Assembly: GCA_945643635.1 (NCBI GenBank)
Contig: CALZFC010000001.1
Span: 7,849,001-7,913,000, forward strand
Direction: 5' to 3'
From: Allodiplogaster sudhausi
Lineage: Eukaryota; Nematoda; Chromadorea; Rhabditida; Diplogasteridae
DNA: 64,000 nucleotides
Shown: piece by piece, positions 38,834-50,807 of the stretch
Numbering within the stretch: position 1 is the first letter of the stretch
How the letters are laid out: each line of letters begins with the position of its first letter
The notes under the pieces: model-generated
The model's database searches: none
Seen by the model: the letters and a program-made list of their open reading frames with translations, nothing else
Told to the model about the DNA's origin: nothing
Translations under genes and position numbers: made by a program

Positions 38834-41539
38834 TTATGGAGATTGTACTACAGTATGCTCGATGGGATCCGTAGTCGTGGAAGCCTTGGCACTTCGTAGT
38901 TCTGCGATTACTGACGCGACTGAGGATGGAGCGGTAACGGAAGCTGAGGTGGTTGCCTCGGATACGGTAACTGTATCATCTCCAGATACTGTTGCATCCG
39001 GTACAATCTCAGGAGCAAGTACACCCGAAGAAGAACTCGAGAACTTTGTTGTTGTTGTTGTTGTTATCGGAATGTGCTCGTCCGTGCTAGCCGAAGGAGG
39101 CGACCTCGACATCGATGGTGACTTGGACATGTTGTGCGCGGAGCTTGGCGACCTGGACGGGTGGGCGGAGCTTAGCGGCACGCGCAGAGGTGGCCCGGTA
39201 GAGGAGCGCGGCCGCGGTACGACTGCCACCGGTAGGAGACGCTCGCGTCCGGCAAAGTCGCCGCTCGATGAGGAAGATCCGATCGAGTGGGAAGGCCTGG
39301 AATCATTTTTATTTCTTTCATGAAATAGCAAGTTGGCATAAGGATTACATTTTTTTTTAAAAGTTTTATCCTTTGGTAAATAAAGTAAATAAATGAGTAT
39401 TTGTGTAAAATAAATAAGTAAATAAAGGAGTACTTGTGTAGAATAAATAAGTAAATAAATGAGTATTTGTGTAGAATAAATAAGAAAATAAATGAGTATT
39501 TTTTTATAAGATTAATAAGTAAATAATTGAGTATTTTTGTAAAAATAAAACTCATTTATTTACTTATCTATTTTACAAAAATGAAAGGGAGAAAAAAGAG
39601 CGCCAACCTAAGATGCGCATTCGCGGACGCGACCAGACTGGCGGCGGCTGCTGTTGAAGAGAGTCCACCGCTGCGCCCAGCCAGCCTGGCCATCTGCCTG
39701 GCCGCCGCACTCGCCGCCTCCTTCTGCCGCGTCTCCGAACGCACTGAGTCGATGATCGAGACGATCTTCTCCGCCGTCAGCCTCTCCAGCTCGAGCTGCT
39801 CCTCCGGCGTACGCGTCGGCTCTTTCCGCTGTCAGAGAACGGAACATTCATTAGAGGAGCACCACGATACTCCACACCGTAATCTATTTACACTTTCCTA
39901 GTTGCCCCTCTTTTAATCACATGCTCTCACCCCGATGTGCCAGGCAAAAAAAAAACGCGAATTCATGTACGAATTTCGGCTACTTTAAATTGTTCTCAAA
40001 TATTTGCTCTTCTATACTTAATTTAAAGCATCTTTCTGCAAGATAATTCGCACCTGACCTTGAAATTGTAATATAAGTCATCTCAAAAATAGAGTAAGAT
40101 ATGTATCTCCCTGCTGAATTCTCCATTTAGAAAAAAAAGTTGTACTCGGAGAAAATATGAAAGAAAGCATAATGTCCTCTCTCTCTCTCCCTCTCTATCT
40201 GTTCTCTCACACGCCACACAAGAAACCTGCAGAACCTTGCGCGCTCGGGACGGGCGACGAGATGGTGAGGGGCTCGGTGCGGCGAGTGCTGCCGTCGAGC
40301 TTGGTGTGCTCGGTGCGGCGAGTGCCGTTAGGGGCGGCGACGTTTTGGGCTCTGGCTTCTGGGGCGGTGGCGGGCTAAATGTGGCGAATGAGGATGGCGC
40401 TGGGGTTGGATCGGGGGGCGCTGGCGCCGGCGGCGGCGGTGGAGGTAGCGCGGCGGCGATGTGCTGCGGGAGCGGAAGCATCTCCGGACGTGGCGGGGGT
40501 GGGCCGCCCATGACGCCAAAGGGAGGGATGGCTGCTGCTCCTCCGCCAGAGGAAGAGGCCGAAGAGGAAGAAGATGTCGAAGTTGAGGAAGACGCCGATG
40601 AGGAGGGAGTAGAGAAGGTGGTTGATGTAGAAGCAGTTCCCGCTAGTTCGGGGAGCGGAGCAACAGTGACAGAGCAAGCGAAAGGGGGCGACAGAGGGGA
40701 TGGACTAGAAGCAGGCATCGCAGGTCGCGGCGGAGAAATGCACTCTGAAAGGCGGTACTAAGTAATGTTCATACCCTTTTAAAATCAATCAATGCAAACT
40801 AAATACAAAATTAATTATTCTAATAACAAAGAATTATAAGTACAAATAATTATAAACAAATAAATGCATCATTACAGTTTGAAATACTAATTCTAATGGT
40901 AATCAAAAAAAACCATAGGAAATATTCCTACCTAATTTGGCCGCTGTCCTTGGTTCTTCTTTGATGGTAGCGAACCGCGGCAGGGGAGTGGCTGACGGCG
41001 TGCTGGAAAGACGCTGGCGCATTGGCGCCACGGCCATCGCAGGCTTCTTCGGTGGCGCCTTCTTCCTTGGCGGCGGGCGCGGGAGGGGCGCGGCGGCGGC
41101 TGCCGAAGAAGCCGAAGCAGTGGACGCTACCAATGCGGCAGACGCCTTGCTGCTCGACGACGTCATCTTTGGTGGATGCTGAAGCAAAAGAGACAACTTT
41201 GACATTGAAGGAATTTAAGATTAAATGTTTATTTCTCGAGACTAGTAAAAAAAAATTAACTTCTTACTTTTTTTTATTCTCTAGCGCAGTTGAATGACCA
41301 TATATCGTTATAAAAAATAAATAAATATGTAAAGTGATGTAAATACTTTTGTGGAAGCTGCCGCAGTCGAGGTGGGAACTTTGGCATGCTTGGGCGCGGA
41401 CGCCGAGTGAGTGGGCGGGCGCGGCGGAAGCTCGGGGAGGGGCGTCCAGCCGGGCGATGGCGGCGGATACTCGAGGGGCGTGTCGTCGAAGCGAGCGTTC
41501 TTCGAGATCAACCGTTGCATCAGCACTCTGATGAGAGAG

Positions 41540-41576
<37 letters not shown>

Positions 41577-41686
41577 AGAGACAGCGAGGGCGAGAAAGAG
41601 AGAGGGAGAGAGAGAGAGAGAGACAGCGAGTGAGATTTCTCTTTTCAAGCCTTTTCTCCTTCTCTCCTCTCCCTCATACTTACTCA

Positions 41687-41730
<44 letters not shown>

Positions 41731-42606
41731 TGTATATATCTCTCTCTCTATATATATATATAGAGAGAGAGAGTGAGTAAGTATGAGGGAGAGGAGAGAA
41801 GGAGAAAAATATATCTCTCTCTCTCTCTGGCCCTGATCATGAGTCACAATCTCTCCTTCTAATGGTTAGGGCTAGTTCTATCAGTTATAAAATTAAGAAC
41901 TGAAGCATACGGCGCTTTCCAATATAAAATAATGAAACAATTATGAAACAAGAAAAAAAAGTAGCGCACTTCTTCAGTCGCTTTGTATACGCTAGCTCCT
42001 TGTCGATACGATAGAGACGGTCGCGGAGACGCAGTCCTTGCTGAAAGTGATTTAGGTATACTGTAATCACATATACCGTATTCCATTATTAATGTTTAAA
42101 ATAAACAATTAATTAACTATGGTTTTTTTAAAAATAAAAAAATATTGTTACATTATATAAATAGTAGGCAAAAATAACAACATAGGAACACATAACACTT
42201 TAAAAAAAATTAAAGATAATATTAGAAAAAAGAAGAACCGACCGACATCTCCTTGTTGTACATCTCCTGCAAGAGCTCGAGCTTCTGGCGATACTTGGCA
42301 GCGTCGCCCGTCAGTGAGGGGCCGTAGTATTCGGTCGAGACGATCTGTACAGGTCAAGCATCCGTATTTATATTCACAATATTAATATTTTACGTCTCTT
42401 ATTCTCCTCATTTGACAGGTTATGGTAACAACATTAAAAACTGAATGTTAGACTAATATTTAAAATTGTCAATCAACAACACACCTCACTCGGCTGGAGC
42501 ACTCCTTCATCTTCCGCGTCCAGAACTTGAACGTCATCCACTCCCTCCTCTGGCTCGTCATCTTCCAGCAACGACCGTTTCTTCTTCCGTCTCTGGAATT
42601 CTCTCT

Positions 42607-42648
<42 letters not shown>

Positions 42649-42948
42649 TACGAGGGAACCACCCAAAACATTAAGCTTGTAAACAGACAGCCACATTTGA
42701 GAAACATACTCGTAGCAAATAACATTAATGTAACTTATTTAGCAGGTTTTCAGAGTGGTGGATATTCAGATTGAAGAATGTTCTTTTTTCTTTTGCAATT
42801 AAGCTAAGCTTATTGAAAAACAAACATGCGGTGCTTTCTCTTCTTTCGCGTCCACGGAGGCGCCGGACCTGGGGGCAAGCTTGGCGCCAGCGGCCTTTGT
42901 GCATGTCAGTCTGGCAACCTTCGGCTCTGGCTCGCCGTCTTCGTCCAT
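38834..42948 (-). CDS. Pro/Ser-rich protein with acidic N-terminus and short coiled coil
   Basis: I do not recognise the gene. Nine exons are proposed: about 42835-42948, 42482-42600, 42240-42350, 41970-42043, 41350-41526, 40935-41180, 40230-40720, 39605-39835 and 38834-39300. The N-terminus (MDEDGEPEPKVARL) is followed by a basic RRKKKRSLLEDDEPEEG patch that resembles a nuclear localisation signal. Next is a coiled coil (YRQKLELLQEMYNKEMS, then GLRLRDRLYRIDKELAYTKR and LMQRLISKNARF) and proline-rich low-complexity exons with several PPPPP runs. Then comes a charged helix (EQLELERLTAEKIVSIIDSV) and a Ser/Thr-rich tail ending VVQSP. The coiled coil recalls small chromatin-complex subunits such as INO80E or TFPT, but this is a guess. 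A 39 bp tandem repeat lies in the last intron. GC content is clearly higher than in the surrounding DNA. Confidence 0.55.
39370..39560. repeat. Tandem repeat, about 39 bp unit, 4-5 copies
   Basis: The unit reads approximately AATAAATGAGTATTTGTGTA followed by GAATAAATAAGTA, with variation between copies. It lies within the last intron of the Pro/Ser-rich gene. The 13-residue repeated minus-strand frame here is a by-product of the unit length being divisible by three. Confidence 0.85.
41535..41640. repeat. GA-rich microsatellite
   Basis: An interrupted GAGAGA tract lies in an intron of the Pro/Ser-rich gene, immediately left of the 41652-41808 palindrome. Confidence 0.9.
41652..41808. repeat. 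157 bp perfect or near-perfect palindrome of simple sequence
   Basis: The left arm (TTTTCTCCTTCTCTCCTCTC, CCTCATACTTACTCACTC, then CT and AT runs) is mirrored exactly on the right as its reverse complement. The centre lies near 41730 within AT and GA repeats. The non-repetitive CATACTTACTCAC core is present in both arms, so this is not only a microsatellite coincidence. Confidence 0.8.
42600..42645. repeat. (CT)n microsatellite
   Basis: A near-perfect CT run of about 40 bases lies in intron 1 of the Pro/Ser-rich gene. Confidence 0.9.
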
Positions 42949-44632
42949 CGCGGCACTTCCAGAGGCCTTAACGACAACATTAAATTGAGCATGCAGGAAC
43001 GAGAGGAAAATTTCGAGAACAAGAATAAGCAGAAAAAAACAAGCGGTATGGCGATAATACACATGTTGACAGCCATTCAGTTCTTAACGACATATCGCAT
43101 AACAATACATTTCGCGCGCTGCAAGTGTCATTGTTATACTAATAAATAGTAAAGCTTAACAATTAAATCTGAATTCTAACAAATAAACGAATGCAAGATC
43201 ATGGATGACGAAGCATACCATGGCGCATAGGCCTGTCGGACAATAGTGCAAGCGGTCAATGCTGTCTGCGTCTAAAAGTCTGTGCACTCCTCTAGGCAAA
43301 CGCATCTCTCTGCTAGGTCAACTGGGGCACGCGTCGCGTGCGCACGTTGCCGCTGCAATTCTGTCAGGGCGAGTACCGGCAAAATGGGCAGAAGTTATAC
43401 AGAATTCTGGATATGCATACATACATATTTTATTCTTTATAAAAAAAAAGTTGCAGAGAAGCCAAGAAGTTGCAAAACAATCTCCGGTTTTAGTAATTTT
43501 TAGTTTTTTTTTACAGAAAATTAATCTCGAGTAGATCTAGTATGATGTCACTTTCTCCTCACTTTTAAAGTGCTATTGAAGTGGTAATAACACTGAGAAC
43601 TGGCGAGTACCACCCTGGACTCAACCATGAGTTCGATCACTTACAATTAGATCTGTACACAAATCCGTTTGCATGCCTCCTGTGCTCGGTTCCTTTAGGA
43701 TGCCGTTAGAGAATTACCAGATGAAGCATAAGAGGCGGAACGGCCAGATTCTCCGTATTATGCCTTAACTTCGAAATGCAAGTGTCAGATATGGAAATCA
43801 CGGTCAAGTCAACCGGGGGAACTTCGTCTGCGAGCGGAGCGCAATGACGTGCTTCGAGCGCATGCCGAAGTCAAAATGGCGATGTGTTCCTTCGTCTAAA
43901 ACGACATTTTGTACCAGGTCAAAAAAGACAAATCAAATGCCCATAAATGCCTCTCTTCTAATATACTAGTACATGGCACGTCATGTCATCTTTCAAATTA
44001 GATTTCTTTATTTTCTCCTTTTTCATTGCTGGGCAAAAGTTGTTCAAAAATATTCGTGAGAGAGTGTTCAAATATTTATTTTATATTCTTCTCTTTTTTT
44101 TTAAATTTAAAACTACTATCTTTTGACCATAAAAGACCCAGGGCTACGATCCAAAACATTCTGTGGTCAAAAGAAATTTTAAAAATAGAGAATTTTCCCT
44201 GGGGCAGTTCCAGCTTGTCATTCAAGCCAGTGGCCGATCCTTCTATGTACATACATACATAGATGCCCCTTGGTGCGCCCCTCCATGAGTTGTACCACTC
44301 CGTGTACAATCGCTTTAAATTCCAACCGTTTTTATTTTAAATTAAGTGAAAATATCTTTCCTAATTTTCCTCCCATCTTTCCGCCGTTGATCGCCGACGG
44401 TAAGCTGATTTGCAAATAGTCATTGCTTTCATCGATGAAATAAACTTTATATTAATATGAGATAAACATATCAGGCGGAACTAGCCAAGCCCAACTGGTA
44501 AGACAAATTTCAGCGCGTAAAGGAGAGAAAAATGGTTGCATTAATCGAGCATATCTCGTTTAGGGAGTGGCCTATTCCATCGGAGTAGTGCTTATCTTTC
44601 ACGGGTTCGTGTGCAAAGTGTCGTCCGTCAAG
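42949..44632. other. Intergenic, no gene recognised
   Basis: Short open frames at about 43259-43534 lack family similarity or paired splice sites. About 44110-44190 contains a small inverted pair (TCTTTTGACCA and TGGTCAAAAGA), possibly a decayed element. Confidence 0.5.
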
Positions 44633-46574
44633 ATGAGTGTCCTTGCAGAAAGTCCGAATTCAGTTTGCGAATCATCAGAAATGAAAAAGGTTTGTTGCTC
44701 TTTGCAAAAGTGATTACATGCTTAAAAAAAATTTTTTTCAGCTTCCGAAAGCAATAAACATTGACGGCATCTTATATCCGACACGGATGTGTGTTGAGAA
44801 TATTCGGTAAGCTTTATCAGTGCATAGAAATCAGTCAATGAATCATTCAATATATTTAAATTAACAATTAGTTAATTAATAAATTAATTAATTAGCTGGG
44901 TGAAAGAAAGAAGCAAAATGATGCCAGCTCTGCTGCTGGAATGCAGCTGCGCCCATCGGACATTCTCGTCGTGACTTGTGGCAAGACGGGCACGACGTGA
45001 ATGCAGCACATTCTTCATCTTATACTCAGCAAAACTACTACATTTCAAGCGACTCGGATGGAAAAAGTAGTGTCTTTATTTTTACAGGTTTTTTTCTTTA
45101 AAAAAATACATAATAACTTTAGCCTATGTTCTTGAAATAATTGCCTGCAATATTGATTATCTTGAAAAAGCAAAGAATATCCCTGGAGAGTACATTCATT
45201 TTGAGGCTTGATGGAAATTAGTCCGTTGATTGAATCGCGCGGCGCGGCCGCTTGCGACCTCTTTGCTGATCCACGCGTCCTGAAGTCGCATCTCTGTTAC
45301 GATGACGTGCCAAAGCTGCCTGCTGCAAAGTATATTCTCGTTGTGCGCAATCCAAAAGACACGATAGTCAGGTTTGTAATAATCATTTTTCTTTCATATC
45401 AAAAATTTCACTACACCGAACATTATAAACAGCCTACACCGTTGATTAAAAGCCGTTTAGCTTGTTCTTTCACTGCAAGAATACGCTTCATTTTGACTAC
45501 GCCGATGGAAGTCTGGCAGACTTTGTTCCATACCTCCTAAATGAAAAGGTAAGCACAAGGGCACAAGAGAGAGAGAGAGAGATTGTGAGACATAGTAAAA
45601 TGAAGAAAAAATTGAGATGTATTTGGGAATGTTTTTTGAGCATCTTCGCAGCTGGCTTCAAGGAATCAAGGAGAGCGCGCTTCAGAATGTTCTGTTTGTT
45701 AAGGTAAGCAAATTTTTAATTAATTTTTTTCATACCATTAACTTAATTATGGAATAAGAAGTGGAGCTTTTGAAGAAAACACCAACTTCTATATACTTTA
45801 TGGTGTAATACGACAGAGACTGGGGCTAGAAGGGGCGAGAAAAGATCAATTTCCAGTACGAGGACATGGTGAAAGAGCCTGAGGAGGCCATTCGCATGGT
45901 TGGGCAATTTCTCGGAGGAGACGCTGCGATTAGCGTGCAGCGAGAATCTCGTGTGAAGGAGGTTCTGATTTTAAACAATCTCATTTTAAAATCAATTTTT
46001 GTAATTATTTATCTGGATGAATTTAATATATAACAATATTCAGATCGTCGCCGCGTCAAGCATCTCAGAAATGCGCAAGCACCAAGAACGCTTCGTCTTT
46101 CAGAGCTTGCTGTTAGGTTTAAAAAAATAATTATTTTTTTAAAAATTAAACAAACATATTTTCTCGTTACCTGCATAAAAATAAATACATATTTGGGAAG
46201 GATGTGCACGAAGCCATGTGACGGCGTCCTTTTCCTCTTTCTCAGCCGCGAGAAGGACGGCTTCATCCCCAGTGGGGGAATTGGCCGATGGCGCGAGCAT
46301 CTCTCAAAGGAGCTCAGCGATCTCATCGACGAGGCGAGAGGCTCTTACAATTTGGCTATCATATTATTTCCGCCTTGTCCACGCATCTAAATGTATAAAA
46401 AACACCTAAACACACTTAAGACATGAAGAAATATATCGAGAGCAAGGAAATAAGTCGAGCACGGAAGTGAGTTACTATACTATTATAACTAAAAATATCT
46501 CTTAGCATTTCAAACGCGTGCTCGGCGACACTGAAGCCGCGAACTGGTGGCAAGAGGAGATGGCGTGGCATTGA
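44633..46574 (+). pseudogene. Cytosolic sulfotransferase, copy 1, with nonsense codon in the PAPS loop
   Basis: This belongs to the SULT family (Sulfotransfer_1), which transfers sulfate from PAPS to small acceptors. Exons: 44633-44689, 44742-44806, 44928-45066, 45205-45371, 45461-45548, 45617-45703, 45857-45961, 46044-46116, about 46247-46345 and 46506-46574. The 5' PAPS-binding segment is SDILVVTCGKTGTT followed by TGA (44998-45000) where copy 2 has TGG (Trp). Other landmarks are intact: DPRVLKSHL with the catalytic His, YILVVRNPKDT (3' phosphate binding), YEDMVKEPEEAI, the IPSGGIGRWREHLS loop and a C-terminal WWQEEMAWH. Phases also fail at the exon 3/4 and 8/9 joins. Unless TGA is bypassed, the product is truncated before the active site. 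Most other parts are well preserved, so inactivation is recent. Confidence 0.85.
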
Positions 46575-46715
46575 TGACGTCATAGCATACGTAAACATAC
46601 ATTGTTATACACGTATTGCGCATAAATTGTTCTACAATCATATCATTACAAGACGACATACATATACATATATGTACATAGAACAGTACTGCTATGTGGC
46701 AAGTGGATTCTTCTG

Positions 46716-46762
<47 letters not shown>

Positions 46763-48514
46763 GTTTTCTCTCTCTCTCTCTCTCGTTTTCTCTCTTTCTC
46801 GCTCTCTCTCTCTCTTTCTAAACAAAATAGTTACACTTCATAGAGCACTCATCATATCTTATCTTTTGTTATTTGACGGTTGGATAGCGACAGAGAGAAT
46901 GAACCGCTTGTAGACAACTCGATTGACTCCCAAATCACACGCATTTAATCAGAAACTAATGACAAGAAAATGCCACATTCACTGCTGAGTGAGCCCTCAT
47001 GGTGGTACTTGTAAAAGAAAAGATGATCAGTTGATAGACGGAGAAGAATCTTGAAGATACCTTTGCAGACATGTAAAAAATTGTTTGCACAACTTGCTTC
47101 CTCGTACTAACAGGTATTTTCTGTTTTCAAGCGCGGATATAGCGAGCATGGTGGTCTGATTAGAAGGAAAAAGAAAAGAAGAGAGAGAGAGAAACTTGAT
47201 TGCATTTTCAAGCTGAAGCGTTTTGGAGAATAACACTTTTACTCTATCTGAATGACGAGCAATTAAAGTTAGTTTTGAAAAAAAAGACATTGAGAAGAAG
47301 CTTTGCCATCATCTGAAAAAAGAACCAACAGAGTCGCTGTTAATGTACGTCGCTTGATCATTGTGTTCAGAGTGTTCCTTCAATGACCTTGCCCCTCCAT
47401 TTCAGAGAGAGAGAGAGAATGAGAAAAAGGATGAGCTTTTTCTCTGATAATTCTAGACGAGAAGACAAACATTAAATGAGTGAGAGCTAAACCGGAAAGC
47501 CACAGACTGCACAACTTGGACACAGGGGGATTGTTTTTGCAGAACATTTCGAAGATGATTTCGAAGATCTCTCTCTATTTTTTAAACAGTTTCGGAGAGC
47601 ATTTCCTTCAAGGTTTACATTTCTAGATAAGTAACTGTTTAAGGCGAAATGTCATCAGTCTTCGGGATGCTTTTTTTATAATCAAATATAAAAATTTTAT
47701 CTGCACAAAATTCTTTTAAAAAGAAGCATATGATATCATCTTGGGCAAGAGGGCAAGCTCACATCAGATGGCACCTTTTTTGCACCTCATCCGGCAAAGT
47801 GATCTGGAATATGTGTTTTTAGGAGTTTTTGTTACGTTTCAGGCAAAATAGCACTTGTTATCCGTATGAAAGATATGAAAGATGTACATAACTATGTAAA
47901 AGCATTGCTGGTGACAATAGTGCATTTCGACTTCTTTTAGAGAAGCTTGGTAGTAAATACCCGCTGGAGCAACGACTTCTGAGAGCTGACCTTGGCATCT
48001 CTGCAACGAGTACAGAGTGCAGATCACATTTCACAGAAGATACGTTTATTTGTCTGATCTTGGCCGAAGAGGCGAGGTAATCTGGTCCAAAGGCACTGAT
48101 AAATGTGTATGTACTTTCAGCGCTAAAGCTTATTATTGAGATTTGAGAGAAATCTGCTTGCAGAGTCTGGCCCAGAAATTCGTGGGCGGGCCTATACAAA
48201 AGTGGAGCGCGTATGGTGGTCCATGAAAAAACGATGATGGATTAGGCTGCAAAGAAAATGATGTTGAAGATGTCTAGGACGGTACATACCATTTCCGTTC
48301 GAAATGATCACTTCTTCTGCACTCTCCAATAATTGCATGCTCTTTAACTGTCTGCATTCAAGTTTGAGGCGTATAGACGGAGACGAATTCTCCGAATGCG
48401 AGGGGCAAAAAACGGAGCGATCATGGTGGGCTGATGAAACTATAAAAAAAGATTGATGAACATAGAGAAATCACACAGTACAGATAGTGCAGTAGTAAGT
48501 GGCGTGATACTCAT
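46575..48514. other. Spacer with one possible exon
   Basis: A plus-strand frame at about 47905-48078 (FRLLLEKLGSKYPLEQRLLR then ADLGISATST) ends at a GT donor, with an acceptor-like CTTTCAG downstream at about 48119. I cannot connect it to other exons or to a family. Three short motifs ending in WW (about 47146, 48206 and 48412) suggest a repeated small gene. A CT/GT simple repeat lies at 46718-46818. Confidence 0.3.
46718..46818. repeat. (CT)n-rich microsatellite
   Basis: CT runs broken by TCGTTTTC variants form a roughly 100 bp block downstream of sulfotransferase copy 1. Confidence 0.95.
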
Positions 48515-48785
48515 GTCTACCGTATTCCCATTTCCTATGGACTCAGACAACCTACATTATCTAGTGTAGACTGCTTAGACCTTGTACCTGTGAAGGATAG
48601 ACTGCTTAGACCTACCGTATGAAGGGTAGACGTCTTATTCCTGCCTTTCGCAGGATAGACTGCTTAGACCTACTAGACCTATCTATACCTTATGCGGGGT
48701 AGACATCCTAGAAATTCCTTATGCTGGGTGGACTGTTTATGATTAGACCCAATACATTGTAGACTACTTATGTAGACTACTTAAT
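48515..48785. repeat. Degenerate tandem repeat upstream of sulfotransferase copy 2
   Basis: At least six imperfect units share the core TAGACTGCTTAGACCTA(C), spaced by about 35-50 bases and separated by CCGTATGAAGG-like linkers. The block ends about 40 bases before the sulfotransferase start codon, so it sits where the promoter should be. Confidence 0.75.
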
Positions 48786-48823
48786 TTGGCTGATACTTTG
48801 TTCAGCTTTAGTTCGCCCTCAAC

Positions 48824-50807
48824 ATGAGCGTGCTCGTCGCTGGAAGGACCACTCTGCATGAAAAGGCGGCGGACGTCATTAAGACGACCGACAGAAGAAA
48901 GGTCAGTGAAAAAGAAATCTGATGGCAACAATTTAAAATGTATGTATGTATCAGGATTTAATGCTGACTGAAGTGGAATACCCCGGTCAGATTCCTTTAA
49001 CGAAGGTTATCGACGGTGTGCAGTACCCGGTCATTTACGCGGCTGAACATGTGCGGTAAGCTGGGTTTATTGTAAGATGTTACTTCTCATGTAGTCAGTG
49101 TAGAATTATTTCTAATAGCTAGCAAAATTGTTTGGCTACATACAACATTCTGTAACAACTAATCCTTGATTCTATAATGAATGATTTGAATAAAATTGGT
49201 TTTTTTTAAAGCTCAACTATAAATGTTCTGTATCAATGATGCTAAGTAAATAATTGAATGAATTAAATGAATTAATTATTAATTAATATCAGCTCAATAG
49301 CCACGGCTCGTCTGCGACCGTCGGACATTCTGATCGTGACGTGCGGCAAGACGGGCACGACGTGGATGCAGCACATTGTGCATCTGCTCATCGGCAGAAC
49401 GCCCTACAACGAGGACGACAGTAAATGTGCGTCCATTCTGCTCTCATGATATTTTAAGATATTTTTTTTAACCTTTTTTTTTAACGCTTCTTTTAGAAGA
49501 GTTGTCTCGAAAGAGATGAATTAATTATGAATAATCTGCAAGTTCTCTCTATAATAATAATAGTTCTCTCTGGCATAAGATTAGAATGCTTTCTTCTAGG
49601 CCTCTTCTCGATCAGCCCAACGATCGAGGCGTGCGGAGCTGATTTCTGCGACACCCTCGCAGATCCGCGCGTCTTGAAGTCGCATCTCAACTTTGATGGA
49701 ATCGCGAGGGACGGCGGCGCCAAGTACATTCTCGTCGTTCGCAATCCCAAGGACACAGTTGTGAGGCAAGCGAAGAGAATGGCTACTGTAAAGCTACAAG
49801 CATGTAGATCAAATCAATTAGTTATGATCTACTATTAAGCTCCTACTTCTTCTGCAAGAATACCTCCGAATTCCGCTACGGCGACGGCACTCTTGAAGAG
49901 TTCATTCCGTATTACCTTGAAGGAACGGTAGGTTACTAGAAATAACTTTTAATAATTTATGGAATAAAAAAAATGGAATGATGCCATTGTTCAGCTATAC
50001 GCCGGCATGTACTTCAGCCATCTGCGAAGTTGGCTTGAGGCGGCGAAAGCGGGAAAAGAAGACATTTTGATCGTAAAGGTATGCTAAAGTGTTCAAATAA
50101 GCATAAGAACTCCATAAATACGAAGGGAATTGCAGTTCGAAGAATCCGGAAGAGCAAGTGCGTAGAGTTGGCAAATTTCTCGGTGGCAAAGCTGCAGAAG
50201 TTGTCGGCGATCCGGACAGTGTTAAACAGGTAGAATCGCAAAGCTTTCGCAAAGAGTAGGCAATATGTATGTACATACATACATACATACATCAAATTTT
50301 AAAATATCTGATTTAAAATACACGTATACCTGACTTAAAAAAACCTAAAAAGTTATATTCATCATTTTAATTTTGAACTAGCAGATAAGCAAACCACAAA
50401 TAAATATGTTAGTTGGTTGCGTACAAGCACAGCAATACGTGTAGTGCAACTTATTACATGTTAGATCATTTGTATAGTCAATAAAATGGCCTCGCCCTAG
50501 ACCTCGGGCAAAACTTTGTTACCTCAGGCGAAACGAAGGGACCTTCATTCGTTCGGGTGGAGTCGGCAAGTGGCGTGAGCATCTCTCCAAAGAGACGAGC
50601 GAGCGCATTGACAAAGTAAATGGACTCAGTTTATGCCACTTTGTATACTTGTAATGTAGCTCATTTACATATATGGAAAAATGTATGTACATAAATATAT
50701 CTATTTATTTATTGAAATAAAAATCCGAATTATTTAGGTATTCGCTGCCGAACTAGCCGGAACGGAGGCAGGCGGTCGACTGGTGGAAGGATGAGATGGC
50801 GCTGTAA
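48824..50807 (+). CDS. Cytosolic sulfotransferase, copy 2 (probably damaged)
   Basis: This SULT-family paralogue lies in tandem with 44633-46574. Exons: 48824-48901, 48955-49055, 49293-49420, 49600-49765, 49840-49928, 49995-50078, 50136 (or 50143)-50229, 50528-50615 and 50738-50807. The PAPS loop is intact (SDILIVTCGKTGTTWMQHIV), as are DPRVLKSHL with the catalytic His, YILVVRNPKDTV and IRSGGVGKWREHLS. Four oddities appear. Exon 4 ends in GCAAGC, implying a GC-AG intron. Exon 7 lacks about 11 bases coding the YEDMV segment, so the frame holds only if splicing uses the AG at 50142. The exon matching 46044-46116 of copy 1 is not found. A one-base insertion before the C-terminal DWWKDEMAL shifts the end to a stop at 50792. 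It may be expressed but is unlikely to be normal. Confidence 0.75.

Noticed and set aside
39172..39555. Repetitive protein with 13-residue units (HKYSFIYLFIL)
   Set aside because: Produced by a 39 bp intronic tandem repeat; no start context or splice support.
40237..40761. Glycine/glutamate-rich plus-strand frame of 174 codons
   Set aside because: Antisense of the Pro/Ser-rich exon at 40230-40720, which fits a chain of minus-strand exons.
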